Below, in pieces: positions 1 to 7,574 of a stretch of DNA of 8,841 nt; position 1 is the first letter of the stretch; each line of letters starts with the position of its first letter. Origin of the DNA: Acidobacteriota bacterium (GTDB lineage: Bacteria; Acidobacteriota; Terriglobia; Bryobacterales; Bryobacteraceae); NCBI GenBank assembly GCA_026394095.1, contig JAPKYY010000363.1, positions 1-8,841 on the forward strand, given 5' to 3'. The notes under the pieces are model-generated. The model did not search any database and was not told the origin of the DNA. It was given only the letters and a program-made list of their open reading frames with translations. The position numbers were made by a program, and so were the translations under genes.

Positions 1-1735
1 ACCTCATCCCCGGCCTCCTTCAAGGCACCTACTCCGCCGAAGTATCTGCCCAGGGCTTCACAACAGAATCCGTTACCGGCATTGAACTACTGGTCGCAGG
101 CAACACTACCGTCAATTTCCTTCTCTCCGAAGCCAGCGCAACATTCAAGGCAACCGCGCAAGCCTTGCCCCCGGCTACCGACCGTGAGCTCCCCAGCGTC
201 GGCCTCGTCATCGGTCGAGACTTCGTTGAGAATCTCCCCCTCAACGGCCGCTCCTTTCAATCGCTCATCGAACTCACTCCAGGCGTGGTCATCACCAATT
301 CCACCACCGTCTCCGCCGGCCAGTTCTCAGTCAATGGCCAACGTACAAACTCCAACTACTTTATGATCGATGGCGTCGGTGGCAACGTCGGCGCCTCCGC
401 TGTCGCCACCTTCAGTCAACAAGCTGCAGGCACACTCCCCGGCCTCACTGTCCTTGGCGGCACCAACAGCCTGGTAACCCTCGACGCACTCCAGGAATTC
501 CGCATCCAAACCTCCACCTTCGCTCCTGAATTCGGCCGTACTCCAGGCGCTCAGGTATCCCTCGCCACACGCTCCGGTTCCAATCAATTTCATGGCTCTT
601 TGTTTTATGAATTGCGAAACGAAAAGCTCGACGCCAACGATTGGTTTGCCAACGCTGTCGGCTCCAGCCGCGCTCCATTCCGGCTCAACCAGTTCGGCGC
701 TACACTCTCCGGCCCAGTCACCATCCCCAAAATCTACTCCGGCAAAAACCGCACCTTTTTCTTTGCTGCTTACGAAGGCCTCCGTCTCCGCCAACCCCGC
801 TTCCAAACCGTTCAGGTTCCCACAGATTCCGCTCGCCGCCGTGCAACAGGCGCGATCCAATCACTTCTCAACGCCTTCCCTCTTCCCAACGCTCCGTCTC
901 CCTTCACCAACCCTGACGAAGGCCTCTTCCGCGCCGCATTCTCAGACCCCGCCACCACCAACATCACTTCCCTTCGTCTGGATCACAACCTCACCTCAAA
1001 GGCTCTCCTCTTCGGCCGTCTCAGCGTCTCCCCCACAGAACGGACAGAGCGTGTCTTCGCTAACCAGATCACCACCACTAGGTCCAACCTCTACACCTAC
1101 ACCACAGGTCTCAACCTCACCATCACCCCTCGGCTCATTCACGAATTCCGCTTCAACTACAGCGATTCCGATGCCGGCTTCAATTGGGACGCAGGCGAAT
1201 TCGCCGGTGCCATCAAGCCACAAGACTCCCTCCTCTTCCCCGCCTATACAGACCGCAACAGAGCCAGCGCAGGCTTCTTTCTCGGCGTCTTTCTTCCCGG
1301 TATCTCGCCACCAAATCTCACGCAAGGCCGCTCCATCGGCAACCGTCAAAAGCAATTGAATTTCACTGGCAACCTCAGCTATACAGCCTCTTCTCACCAG
1401 TTCAAATTCGGCTTCGATATCCGTCCCATGCTCCCCACTGCCGCATTCCGCGAATATGGCGTCAGCTACAACTTTGGCTCCATCTCGAACGCCATCAACC
1501 TTGGCACAGCCACCGTCAGCCTCCAGTCGCTTGCCCCGCAAGCCAGTATGGACTTTCCCACTTACTCTTTCTTCGCTCAGGACAACTGGCGCGTCTCACC
1601 AAAACTTACGATCAACTACGGCCTCCGCTGGGAACTGATACCTCCACCCTCAGGCCGCTCAGGCCGCCCCATCTTTGGCCCCACCCAGGTCACAGATCCC
1701 TTAACCCTCACTATCGCGCCCTCTGGCTCCAGTCT

Positions 1736-1751
1736 CTGGCAAACCCGCTGG
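1736..1751 (+). other. Frame-break junction in the first receptor, 16-base microhomology
   Basis: The 16 bases ctggcaaacccgctgg can be read convincingly both ways. In frame 3 they give part of SSLWQTRW, which matches the end of the preceding barrel section. In frame 2 they give LANPLGG, which matches the start of the next section. An intact ancestor would then have carried two related copies flanking the conserved NNFxPRLG...VLRGG segment, which the second receptor in this window still has (ERNNFDPRLGIAYQL, residues about 712-726). Recombination or slippage between the copies would remove that segment. The frame change requires a net loss of 3n+1 bases, or a gain of 3n+2. This mechanism is inferred. 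Confidence 0.55.
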
Positions 1752-2815
1752 GCGGCTTCAACAGCTGGCCCTACAACACCGTCCGCACCAGCCTCAACGC
1801 GCCATTCCCCCCAAGTGCCGCAGCCCTTGAGCCAATCCCCTTCAACGCTCAAGCCCCCTACAGCGCCGATTTCTTCTTCACAGATCCCAACCTCAAACAG
1901 CCGCTCACGGTCCACTGGAGCTTTGGCATCGAGAAAGAATTCCGTAAAGTCGGGGCCCTCGATGTGCGCTATGTCGCAAACCGCGGCACCCAACTCCTCT
2001 TCAATGAACTCCTGAGAAATCGGCCGGCAATTGCCACTGCTCCCGCCAGCGTCGTCGTAAACCCAGCCATCTTCGGCAACAACAGCAACGTCAACATCTC
2101 AAGCAATGCATCCGCTTCTAACTACCAGTCGATGCAGCTTCAGTTCCGCCGCCGGGCGGCAAAATCTTTGCAATCGCAAGTCTCCTACACCTGGTCCAAA
2201 GCGATCGACAATTTCTCCGACGAGACAACACAAGCGCCCCCGCTCTCGGTCTTTCCCCGCAACCTCGACCGGGGCCCCGCGGATTTCGACGTCCGTCACA
2301 ATCTCGTCCTCGCGCTCACCTATGAGCTCAAAGGCTTCAGCTTCGATTTGATCGCGCGTGCCCGCTCAGCCACACCGGTCAACGTCTTTACCGGCACAGA
2401 TCCTCTCAACCTCGGCCTGACAACAGCCCTCCGGCCAGACCTCATCTCGGGCACACCGCTCTACCTCACAGACCCATCGCGCCCGGGCTCTCGCATCATC
2501 AACCGCAACGCATTCCGCGTCCCCACCAGTCACTACGGCAACCTCGGCCGCAACGCCCTCCGCGGCCTGGCGGTTTCTCAAATCGATTTCGCCGTCCGCC
2601 GCAACATTTTTAAGCGCGAGAATATCCGTGTGGAACTCCGCTCAGACTTCTTCAACATCCTCAACACGCCCAACTTCGCAAACCCCTCTGGCGCACTCAA
2701 CAATGCCGCCTTCGGCTTCTCGCAAAACATGCTGGGCAGAGGTCTCTCCACCGGGGCAGGCGCACTCAGCCCACTCTTTCAAATCGGCGGCCCCCGCTCC
2801 ATTCAATTCGCCATC

Positions 2816-2822
2816 AAGGTGA
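2816..2822 (+). promoter_or_regulatory. Ribosome binding site for the 281-residue exported protein, inside the receptor 3' end
   Basis: AAGGTGA lies within the last codons of the first receptor and ends 4 bases before the GTG at 2827. It supports that GTG as the start, although it overlaps the receptor stop codon (GTGA). The arrangement suggests translational coupling between the two genes. Confidence 0.6.
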
Positions 2823-2826
2823 TCCT

Positions 2827-3672
2827 GTGAAACTACTAACACTCGTTTTATTCACTACTCTCTCCGCCGCACAAACTGTCCCGCGAGAGCGATGCTTCCC
2901 TATCGAAGAACTCCCGCAAGCTCAGCACAAATCCGCCGCAGACCTCTTCCTCAAACTCCTGGATAGTGAGGCGCTCTACACCGTCATCGGCGCAGTCAAA
3001 CCCATGTCCGGCGGCTACACCACCTTCAAGCTGCCAGCAGACTCCCTGGAGGCAAACACCATCGACGAAGCACGCCGCTTCCTCGCCGTCTTCCACTGCG
3101 GCAGCGACCTCTTCGCCACCGTCCACCATTTCGCCCGTCTCTTCCCGGGCAAAGACACCAAAACAATGGAACGCTACTTCGACGGCGTCGTCTTCAACCG
3201 CATCGGCCTCCGGCGAACCATACTCGCTCACAAAGACTTCTTTATCCCACTCGGCCTCAGCGAAAACGCTCACCCCATGGAAGTTCTTATGGCCATCGAA
3301 TATCTCGAAGGCCCCTCTCGATTCCGTGGTCTCGGTTACCTCTACGGCTATCCCGATTACGCAGTAGACTTCTTCGTATCCGCCTCAAGGCAACAAACAT
3401 TTACCGGAGTTTTTGTTCCCCGTGATTTTGTCTCAAACCCCACATTTGCCCGCGCAGACCGCGGCGTAGTCTACGCGATTGAGAAAGGCGCTGCAGAGCG
3501 CGAAGCCGACAAGCGATTCCGTGCCCAGCTAGGCTCCATTCTTGAGGAATATAAGCGCCGCCGCAACGAATACATCGGCGAAGGCAAGCCCGGAGTCATT
3601 GCCCTCCTCCGTGACTGGTTCTGCCAGTCCGGAACATGTCAATGGCCAATACGAATGAAAGCTCAACAATAG
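2827..3672 (+). CDS. Exported protein of unknown family, four cysteines
   Basis: I do not recognise this family. The 281-residue product starts at GTG, overlaps the preceding receptor stop by four bases (GTGA), and has a good ribosome site just upstream. Residues 1-16 (MKLLTLVLFTTLSAAQ) look like a Sec signal peptide with cleavage near AAQ, so the protein should be periplasmic or surface-exposed. There is no lipobox cysteine at the cleavage point and no further membrane segment. The mature part has four cysteines (23, 91, 266, 271), enough for two disulfides; the last two sit in a C-terminal WFCQSGTCQW motif. Other recognisable patches are LYTVIGAVKPMSGGY (50-64) and GLGYLYGYPDYAVDFF (168-183). 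Residues 222-252 are charged, rich in K/R/E and probably helical. Its place between two outer-membrane receptors, 17 bases before the second, suggests a role alongside them, such as an accessory ligand-binding protein. That role is a guess from context. Confidence 0.85.
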   Translation: MKLLTLVLFTTLSAAQTVPRERCFPIEELPQAQHKSAADLFLKLLDSEALYTVIGAVKPMSGGYTTFKLPADSLEANTIDEARRFLAVFHCGSDLFATVHHFARLFPGKDTKTMERYFDGVVFNRIGLRRTILAHKDFFIPLGLSENAHPMEVLMAIEYLEGPSRFRGLGYLYGYPDYAVDFFVSASRQQTFTGVFVPRDFVSNPTFARADRGVVYAIEKGAAEREADKRFRAQLGSILEEYKRRRNEYIGEGKPGVIALLRDWFCQSGTCQWPIRMKAQQ

Positions 3673-3689
3673 AGGTTAAACTTAAGCAT

Positions 3690-6600
3690 ATGTTTCATTT
3701 GCGTTACTTTTTGATTACAGTCTTCTGCGCCTTCTCATCGCTCCTCGCTCAAAACGCCACCGTCTCCGGCTCCGTCGCCGATCCTTCTGGGGCATCCATC
3801 CCAAAGGCCAAAATCTCGGTACGCAACTTGGCCACTAACGTTTCGGTCGAAACTTCCACGAACAATCAGGGTCTCTTTTTCCTGCCGCCCGTGGCCCCAG
3901 GCAAATACCAACTCACCGCATCGGCCTCTGGCTTTAGTGACGCTGAAGTCAACGACCTTGTCCTCGAAGTCGGCCAACAGCGAACCGTAACGCTGAAGCT
4001 GGAAACGGGTCAAATCAAACAAACCATTTCCGTCGAAGCCGCAGCCCCCATCCTAAACGTGCAAAACGCAGATCGCGGCTCTGTCGTCGAGAATCAATTC
4101 CTCAAGTCGATCCCCCTCAACGTCCGCAACCCAATGTTGCTTCTCACCCTCGCCCCAGGTGTAACTGGTGGCCTCAACGCAGGCATCAACACCGCCTCGC
4201 AATCCACCACCAACAACTTCCGCATCAACGGCGGGCGAGGTGCCACAAACGAAATCCTGATCGACGGAGCCTCAAACACCGGCACCTACAACAATCAGGT
4301 TTCAGCCATGCCCCAGGTGGACTCAATCCAGGAATTCAAAGTCAACACTTCCCCATATGCGCCTGAATTCGGACGCACCGGAGGTGGCCTCATCAGCTTC
4401 GCCATGCGCAGCGGTACAAACTCCCTGCACGGTACTCTCCACAACTTCCTCCGCAACTCCGTCCTGGACGCCAATGGCTTCAATGCCAACCGTGCCGGCC
4501 AACCCCGCCGCGCTTTCCGCCGCAACCAGTTCGGTGGCACCCTGGGCGGCCCCGTCGTACTCCCTAAAATCTACAACGGCAAAAACAAGACCTTCTTCTT
4601 TGCCGCCTACGAAGGCCTTCGAGAGCGCAGCATAGGCTCCTTTACTGGCACGGTGCCAACAACACTCGAACGAGCAGGCAATTTCTCTCAGTCCACACTC
4701 GCCAACGGCAATCTCATTCAAATCTTCGACCCACGCACCACCCGCCTCGACCCTGCCCGCCCTGCAGGCACGACCCGTTACATCCGCGACCCGTTTGCAG
4801 GCAACATCATTCCCACTGCTCTTCTCGGCCCGGTCCCAACAAACGCCTTCAAATACGCCCCGCTACCCAACCAGCGTGGAGACGGTGGTAGCAACATCAA
4901 TAACGTCGGCAGCTCCGCACCCAATTCCCTCGACGGCGACCGTATCGACACCAAGGTCGACCACCAATTCAACAACCAGCACAACGTATTCGCTCGGTGG
5001 AACTGGTTTGAGAATTTGAACGCTCAACCAAGCGTCTTCAACAATTTCGCCTCGCCTGTACAAACCCCAAATCGCATCCCAGGCATCAACTGGGCAGGCA
5101 ACCACATCTGGAGCGTAAAACCCACTTTCTTGATCGAACACTTTTTCGCCCTCAACCAGAGTGAAACCAATCGCATCCCTCTCAGTCTGGGCTTCGATGC
5201 CACCACCCTTGGCATTCCTTCAAGCGTTGCCTCAGCCCCACGCCAAGCCTATTTCCCGTTGATCAGCGTAGGACGCATGACGGGGCTTGGACCGCAGGGC
5301 ACAGCGTCCAATTCAGTCGTTTCAAAGACTCTCCAATACCAGATCAAAGCCACTCAACAAATAGGCAAGCATTCACTCAAGTTCGGTTATGACATCCGCC
5401 GCTTCCGTGTTTCAATCGACAATCCCCAACCTCTCGGTATCAGTGCCAGCGGCTCTTTTACCGGCGGCCCCAATCCACAGGCTCAGGCCGCTGCCTCAGG
5501 CCACGGACTTGCCGATCTCTTTCTCGGCGTCGCAAATGTCAATCACAACATTCGCCCGCGCGAAGAACACCAACATTACTACAACGCTTGGTTCTTCCAG
5601 GATGAATGGCGTATCTCAAATAAACTCACCTTAACCGCAGGCCTTCGCTACTCGATTGAAACTCCGCGCACTGAGTCGAGGAATCAATACGTCTTCCTCG
5701 ACCTCAACTCTGCATCCCCTCTCACCGTCCCCGGCCTTCAGCTCAAGGGCGGTCTCGGCTTCGTCGGCACCAAAGACATCCCCGGCCGTCGCACTCAGCT
5801 AGTGGAGCGCAACAACTTCGATCCACGCCTTGGCATCGCCTACCAGCTGAACACCAAGACTGTTCTTCGTAGCGGCATCGGCGTCTTCCATCATCCGCTC
5901 GTGCCAAACACCGACCTGGCCCTCGGTTTCTCCCGCAACACTTCATCACTAGTAGCCCAGGCTGACGGTGTCACTCCCAACTTCAATCTCAGCAATCCCT
6001 GGCCAACCGGCCTCCTCCAGCCCACTGGCAATACCTTAGGCCTCAACACACTGCTGGGCCAGGGTATCAGCGGCCCACTGCGCACCCAGGGTCTCCCCTA
6101 CCAGTTGCAATGGAGCTTCGACCTCCAGCGCCAACTCCCCTGGAATTGGGTGGCAGAACTCGGCTATGCCGCCAATAACGCCTATCGCCTCCCGTCAAGC
6201 ATCCAGTACAACCAACTCTCCCCAGACACAGTCGCAAGTCTTGGCAGCGCCGTAAACGCGACCGTTCCCAATCCCTTCTTCGGCATCATCACAGACCCCA
6301 CAAGTTCGCTCAGCCTCGCCACCGTGCAGCGTGGCCAACTTCTCAGGCCATATCCGCAATTCACGTCGGCGGCGGGCTCGCAAGTCGGTGTCGGTCAATC
6401 GAACTATCACGCTCTACAGGCGCGCGTCGAGCGTCGCTACTCAAACGGTCTGGCCGTTCTCTTCGCCTACACATTCTCAAAAACCATCGACAACACGGCG
6501 GAACTAGGCGGTTTCCTCGGAGCTTCCCCCGGCTACCAGAACAACTATTGCTATAGGTGCGATCGGTCGCTCTCCTACCAGCATGTTCCCCATGTCGTCC

Positions 6601-7127
6601 GTCTTTCTACCCGCTATGATCTACCCAAACTCACCAACAATAAATTTCTTGGGCAGATCGCAAACGGTTGGGGTGTCGGCAGCTTCTTGAGCATCGAAAG
6701 CGGCACACCGGTTGTTGTCACTTCACCCAACGATTCCCAATCTTTCGGTGGTGGCAGCGGCATGCGTCCCAATGCCACAGGCCAAAAGGCTGGCCTCGGC
6801 AACGTAGACCTCGTCGATGGCGTTCAGTACTTCAACGCTGCCGCCTTCTCCCGCACTCCCCAATTCCAATTCGGCAACGTCAGCCGCACTCTCCCCGACG
6901 TACGTAATCCACGCCAGTGGAATTGGGATGCACTCATCGAAAAGCGCTTTAAGATAACAGAACGCTTCAACCTCGACTTCCGCAGTGAGTTCTTCAACCT
7001 CACAAATAGCGTTGTCTTCGGAGGGCCAAGCACCTCGTTTACCGCCGGTGACTTCGGTCGCATTACGGCACTGCGTCAGAACAACACTCCACGCCAGTTA
7101 CAGTTCGCACTGCGCTTGAGCTTCTAA
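3690..7127 (+). CDS. Oar-like TonB-dependent receptor with carboxypeptidase-regulatory-like domain, complete
   Basis: A 1145-residue outer-membrane receptor, typical in length for the acidobacterial Oar-like group. Residues 1-21 (MFHLRYFLITVFCAFSSLLAQ) are a signal peptide. Residues 22-105 are the regulatory-like Ig domain (GSVADPSGASIPKAKISV, PPVAPGKYQLTASASGF). The plug spans about 115-240 (SIPLNVRNP, ILIDGASN, EFGRTGGG). The rest is barrel, with RNQFGGTLGGPV, KNKTFFFAAYEGLR, FFQDEWRISNKLTLTAGLRYS, NNFDPRLGIAY and FNLDFRSEFFNLTNSVVF. It ends LQFALRLSF, with the terminal phenylalanine expected for recognition by the outer-membrane assembly machinery. I chose ATG 3690 because it starts directly at the signal peptide and avoids the preceding gene. 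ATG 3636 or 3642 would add 18 or 16 mostly polar residues and overlap that gene. AGAGG at 3671-3675 is 14 bases away, so the ribosome site is weak. The mature protein has only two cysteines, in a CYRC motif at 954-957. The ligand cannot be named from sequence. Confidence 0.94.
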   Translation: MFHLRYFLITVFCAFSSLLAQNATVSGSVADPSGASIPKAKISVRNLATNVSVETSTNNQGLFFLPPVAPGKYQLTASASGFSDAEVNDLVLEVGQQRTVTLKLETGQIKQTISVEAAAPILNVQNADRGSVVENQFLKSIPLNVRNPMLLLTLAPGVTGGLNAGINTASQSTTNNFRINGGRGATNEILIDGASNTGTYNNQVSAMPQVDSIQEFKVNTSPYAPEFGRTGGGLISFAMRSGTNSLHGTLHNFLRNSVLDANGFNANRAGQPRRAFRRNQFGGTLGGPVVLPKIYNGKNKTFFFAAYEGLRERSIGSFTGTVPTTLERAGNFSQSTLANGNLIQIFDPRTTRLDPARPAGTTRYIRDPFAGNIIPTALLGPVPTNAFKYAPLPNQRGDGGSNINNVGSSAPNSLDGDRIDTKVDHQFNNQHNVFARWNWFENLNAQPSVFNNFASPVQTPNRIPGINWAGNHIWSVKPTFLIEHFFALNQSETNRIPLSLGFDATTLGIPSSVASAPRQAYFPLISVGRMTGLGPQGTASNSVVSKTLQYQIKATQQIGKHSLKFGYDIRRFRVSIDNPQPLGISASGSFTGGPNPQAQAAASGHGLADLFLGVANVNHNIRPREEHQHYYNAWFFQDEWRISNKLTLTAGLRYSIETPRTESRNQYVFLDLNSASPLTVPGLQLKGGLGFVGTKDIPGRRTQLVERNNFDPRLGIAYQLNTKTVLRSGIGVFHHPLVPNTDLALGFSRNTSSLVAQADGVTPNFNLSNPWPTGLLQPTGNTLGLNTLLGQGISGPLRTQGLPYQLQWSFDLQRQLPWNWVAELGYAANNAYRLPSSIQYNQLSPDTVASLGSAVNATVPNPFFGIITDPTSSLSLATVQRGQLLRPYPQFTSAAGSQVGVGQSNYHALQARVERRYSNGLAVLFAYTFSKTIDNTAELGGFLGASPGYQNNYCYRCDRSLSYQHVPHVVRLSTRYDLPKLTNNKFLGQIANGWGVGSFLSIESGTPVVVTSPNDSQSFGGGSGMRPNATGQKAGLGNVDLVDGVQYFNAAAFSRTPQFQFGNVSRTLPDVRNPRQWNWDALIEKRFKITERFNLDFRSEFFNLTNSVVFGGPSTSFTAGDFGRITALRQNNTPRQLQFALRLSF

Positions 7128-7132
7128 GTAAG

Positions 7133-7160
7133 GATGCAGGTGCTCTACTTCACCTGCATC
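7133..7160. terminator. Perfect 10-bp hairpin between convergent genes, candidate shared terminator
   Basis: GATGCAGGTG (7133-7142) and CACCTGCATC (7151-7160) are exact reverse complements around an 8-base loop. The hairpin begins 6 bases after the receptor stop. Its right arm encodes the last residues of the convergent cytochrome c gene, whose stop codon lies in the loop. Neither side has a T-run, so it is not a classic intrinsic terminator. It could still stop transcription weakly from both sides or protect the two mRNA 3' ends. Confidence 0.5.
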
Positions 7161-7549
7161 GACTTCAGGTAGTCCACCACCGCGCGCACCCGCACCAGCC
7201 CTAAGTCCTGGTCCTTCTCGACTCTGCGGAAAACAGGCCCCCAAACCGGCATCTCACGGCTTCCGTGAGCTGCCTTCATCGAAGCCTCGCCCAGAATCTG
7301 ATTCTCCAGATCCGCCACTGGAAACTTGCCCGCCCGCCGCTTGGCAATCGTAGTTAGATCCGGCACCGGCAACTTAAGAGCCTCAACCACAGGCCCCTTC
7401 CCCTTCAAGTCCATGCCATGACAGCTCGCACAGTAAGAGACAAACAGACCCTTACCATCAAGGGTCGGGTTCAACTTGCGAGGCGACTGCGTCTGCGCCA
7501 TCCCTACCACCGCAACACCCAAAATCAATACCAGCTTCGCATTCATCAT
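7145..7549 (-). CDS. Small periplasmic class I cytochrome c
   Basis: A 134-residue monohaem cytochrome c that should carry electrons in the periplasm. Residues 1-19 (MMNAKLVLILGVAVVGMAQ) are a signal peptide. The haem attachment motif CASCH is at residues 40-44, inside the typical GKGLFVSYCASCHGMDLKGKGP context. Met100 in REMPVWGPVF is the likely distal haem ligand, and the chain ends with the usual C-terminal helix (VVDYLKSM). Length fits a single cytochrome c domain. Two adjacent ATGs (7547-7549 and 7544-7546) are possible starts; GGAGG at 7556-7560 lies 6 or 9 bases from them and does not decide between them. It is 25 bases downstream of the GT9-like gene on the same strand and converges on the receptor cluster. 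Its redox partner is not visible here; it might serve a terminal oxidase or a periplasmic dehydrogenase. Confidence 0.93.
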   Translation of the reverse strand: MMNAKLVLILGVAVVGMAQTQSPRKLNPTLDGKGLFVSYCASCHGMDLKGKGPVVEALKLPVPDLTTIAKRRAGKFPVADLENQILGEASMKAAHGSREMPVWGPVFRRVEKDQDLGLVRVRAVVDYLKSMQVK

Positions 7550-7551
7550 AA

Positions 7552-7566
7552 GAAGCCTCCGGCTTC
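7552..7566 (-). promoter_or_regulatory. Small hairpin holding the ribosome site of the cytochrome c gene
   Basis: Read on the minus strand, GAAGCC-GGA-GGCTTC is a perfect 6-bp stem with a 3-base loop. It contains the GGAGG ribosome site (7556-7560) partly in the loop and partly in the second arm, and it ends just before the start codon. Folding would hide part of the ribosome site, so translation could be tuned or depend on ribosomes arriving from the upstream gene, which stops 9 bases before the stem. The inverted repeat is seen directly; the regulatory role is inference. Confidence 0.4.
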
Positions 7567-7574
7567 ATCTTATA

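Larger units (their letters stand above)
1..2830 (+). pseudogene. Oar-like TonB-dependent receptor, 5' end outside window, reading frame broken near 1736-1751
   Basis: Outer-membrane receptor of the large carboxypeptidase-regulatory-like/TonB type; such proteins bind ligands at the cell surface and import them using TonB energy. The frame is open from base 3, so the true start lies upstream. Visible residues 1-52 are the end of the regulatory-like Ig domain (PGLLQGTYSAEVSAQGF). The plug follows at about 70-195 with LPLNGRSF, FMIDGVGG and EFGRT. The barrel then begins, including GKNRTFFFAAYEGLR and FAQDNWRVSPKLTINYGLRWE. Family-like sequence stays in frame 3 to about 1751 (LWQTRW), and that frame stops at 2015. 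From about 1736 it continues in frame 2 (LANPLGGF, then VSYTWSKAIDN, DRGPADFDVRH, LRSDFFNILNTPNFANP) to the TGA at 2828-2830. The NFxPRLG-type segment expected at the join is missing from all three forward frames, so a deletion is more likely than a single-base slip. It ends IQFAIKVIL, without the usual terminal aromatic residue. The family is certain; whether the break is natural or an assembly error is open. Confidence 0.82.

Noticed and set aside
592..1359. Plus-strand frame-1 open frame of 255 residues inside the first receptor
   Set aside because: Product is Ser/Pro/Thr-rich low-complexity sequence, typical of an out-of-frame reading of a C-rich gene.
327..1541. Minus-strand open frames of 177 and 181 residues opposite the first receptor
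   Set aside because: Compositionally biased antisense shadows (Glu/Gly/Ala/Val-rich) with no motifs or ribosome sites.
1184..1735. Frame-2 open stretch upstream of the junction as a genuine N-terminus of a separate gene
   Set aside because: Its product here is basic, low-complexity sequence without motifs, while frame 3 carries clear receptor sequence over the same bases. Only the part after about 1736 is real.
1736..1751. Programmed ribosomal frameshift at CAAACCC
   Set aside because: The codon phase does not fit an X XXY YYZ slippery site for frame 3, no strong downstream structure is evident, and a conserved segment is missing, which slippage cannot explain.
165..2015. TTG at 165 as the start of the first receptor
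   Set aside because: The same frame is open to base 3 and encodes clear regulatory-domain sequence before 165, so the gene starts upstream of the window.
3636..3689. ATG 3636 (or 3642) as the start of the complete receptor
   Set aside because: It would add a polar stretch ahead of a good signal peptide and overlap the preceding gene by 37 (or 31) bases. It cannot be fully excluded, because the ribosome site for 3690 is weakly spaced.
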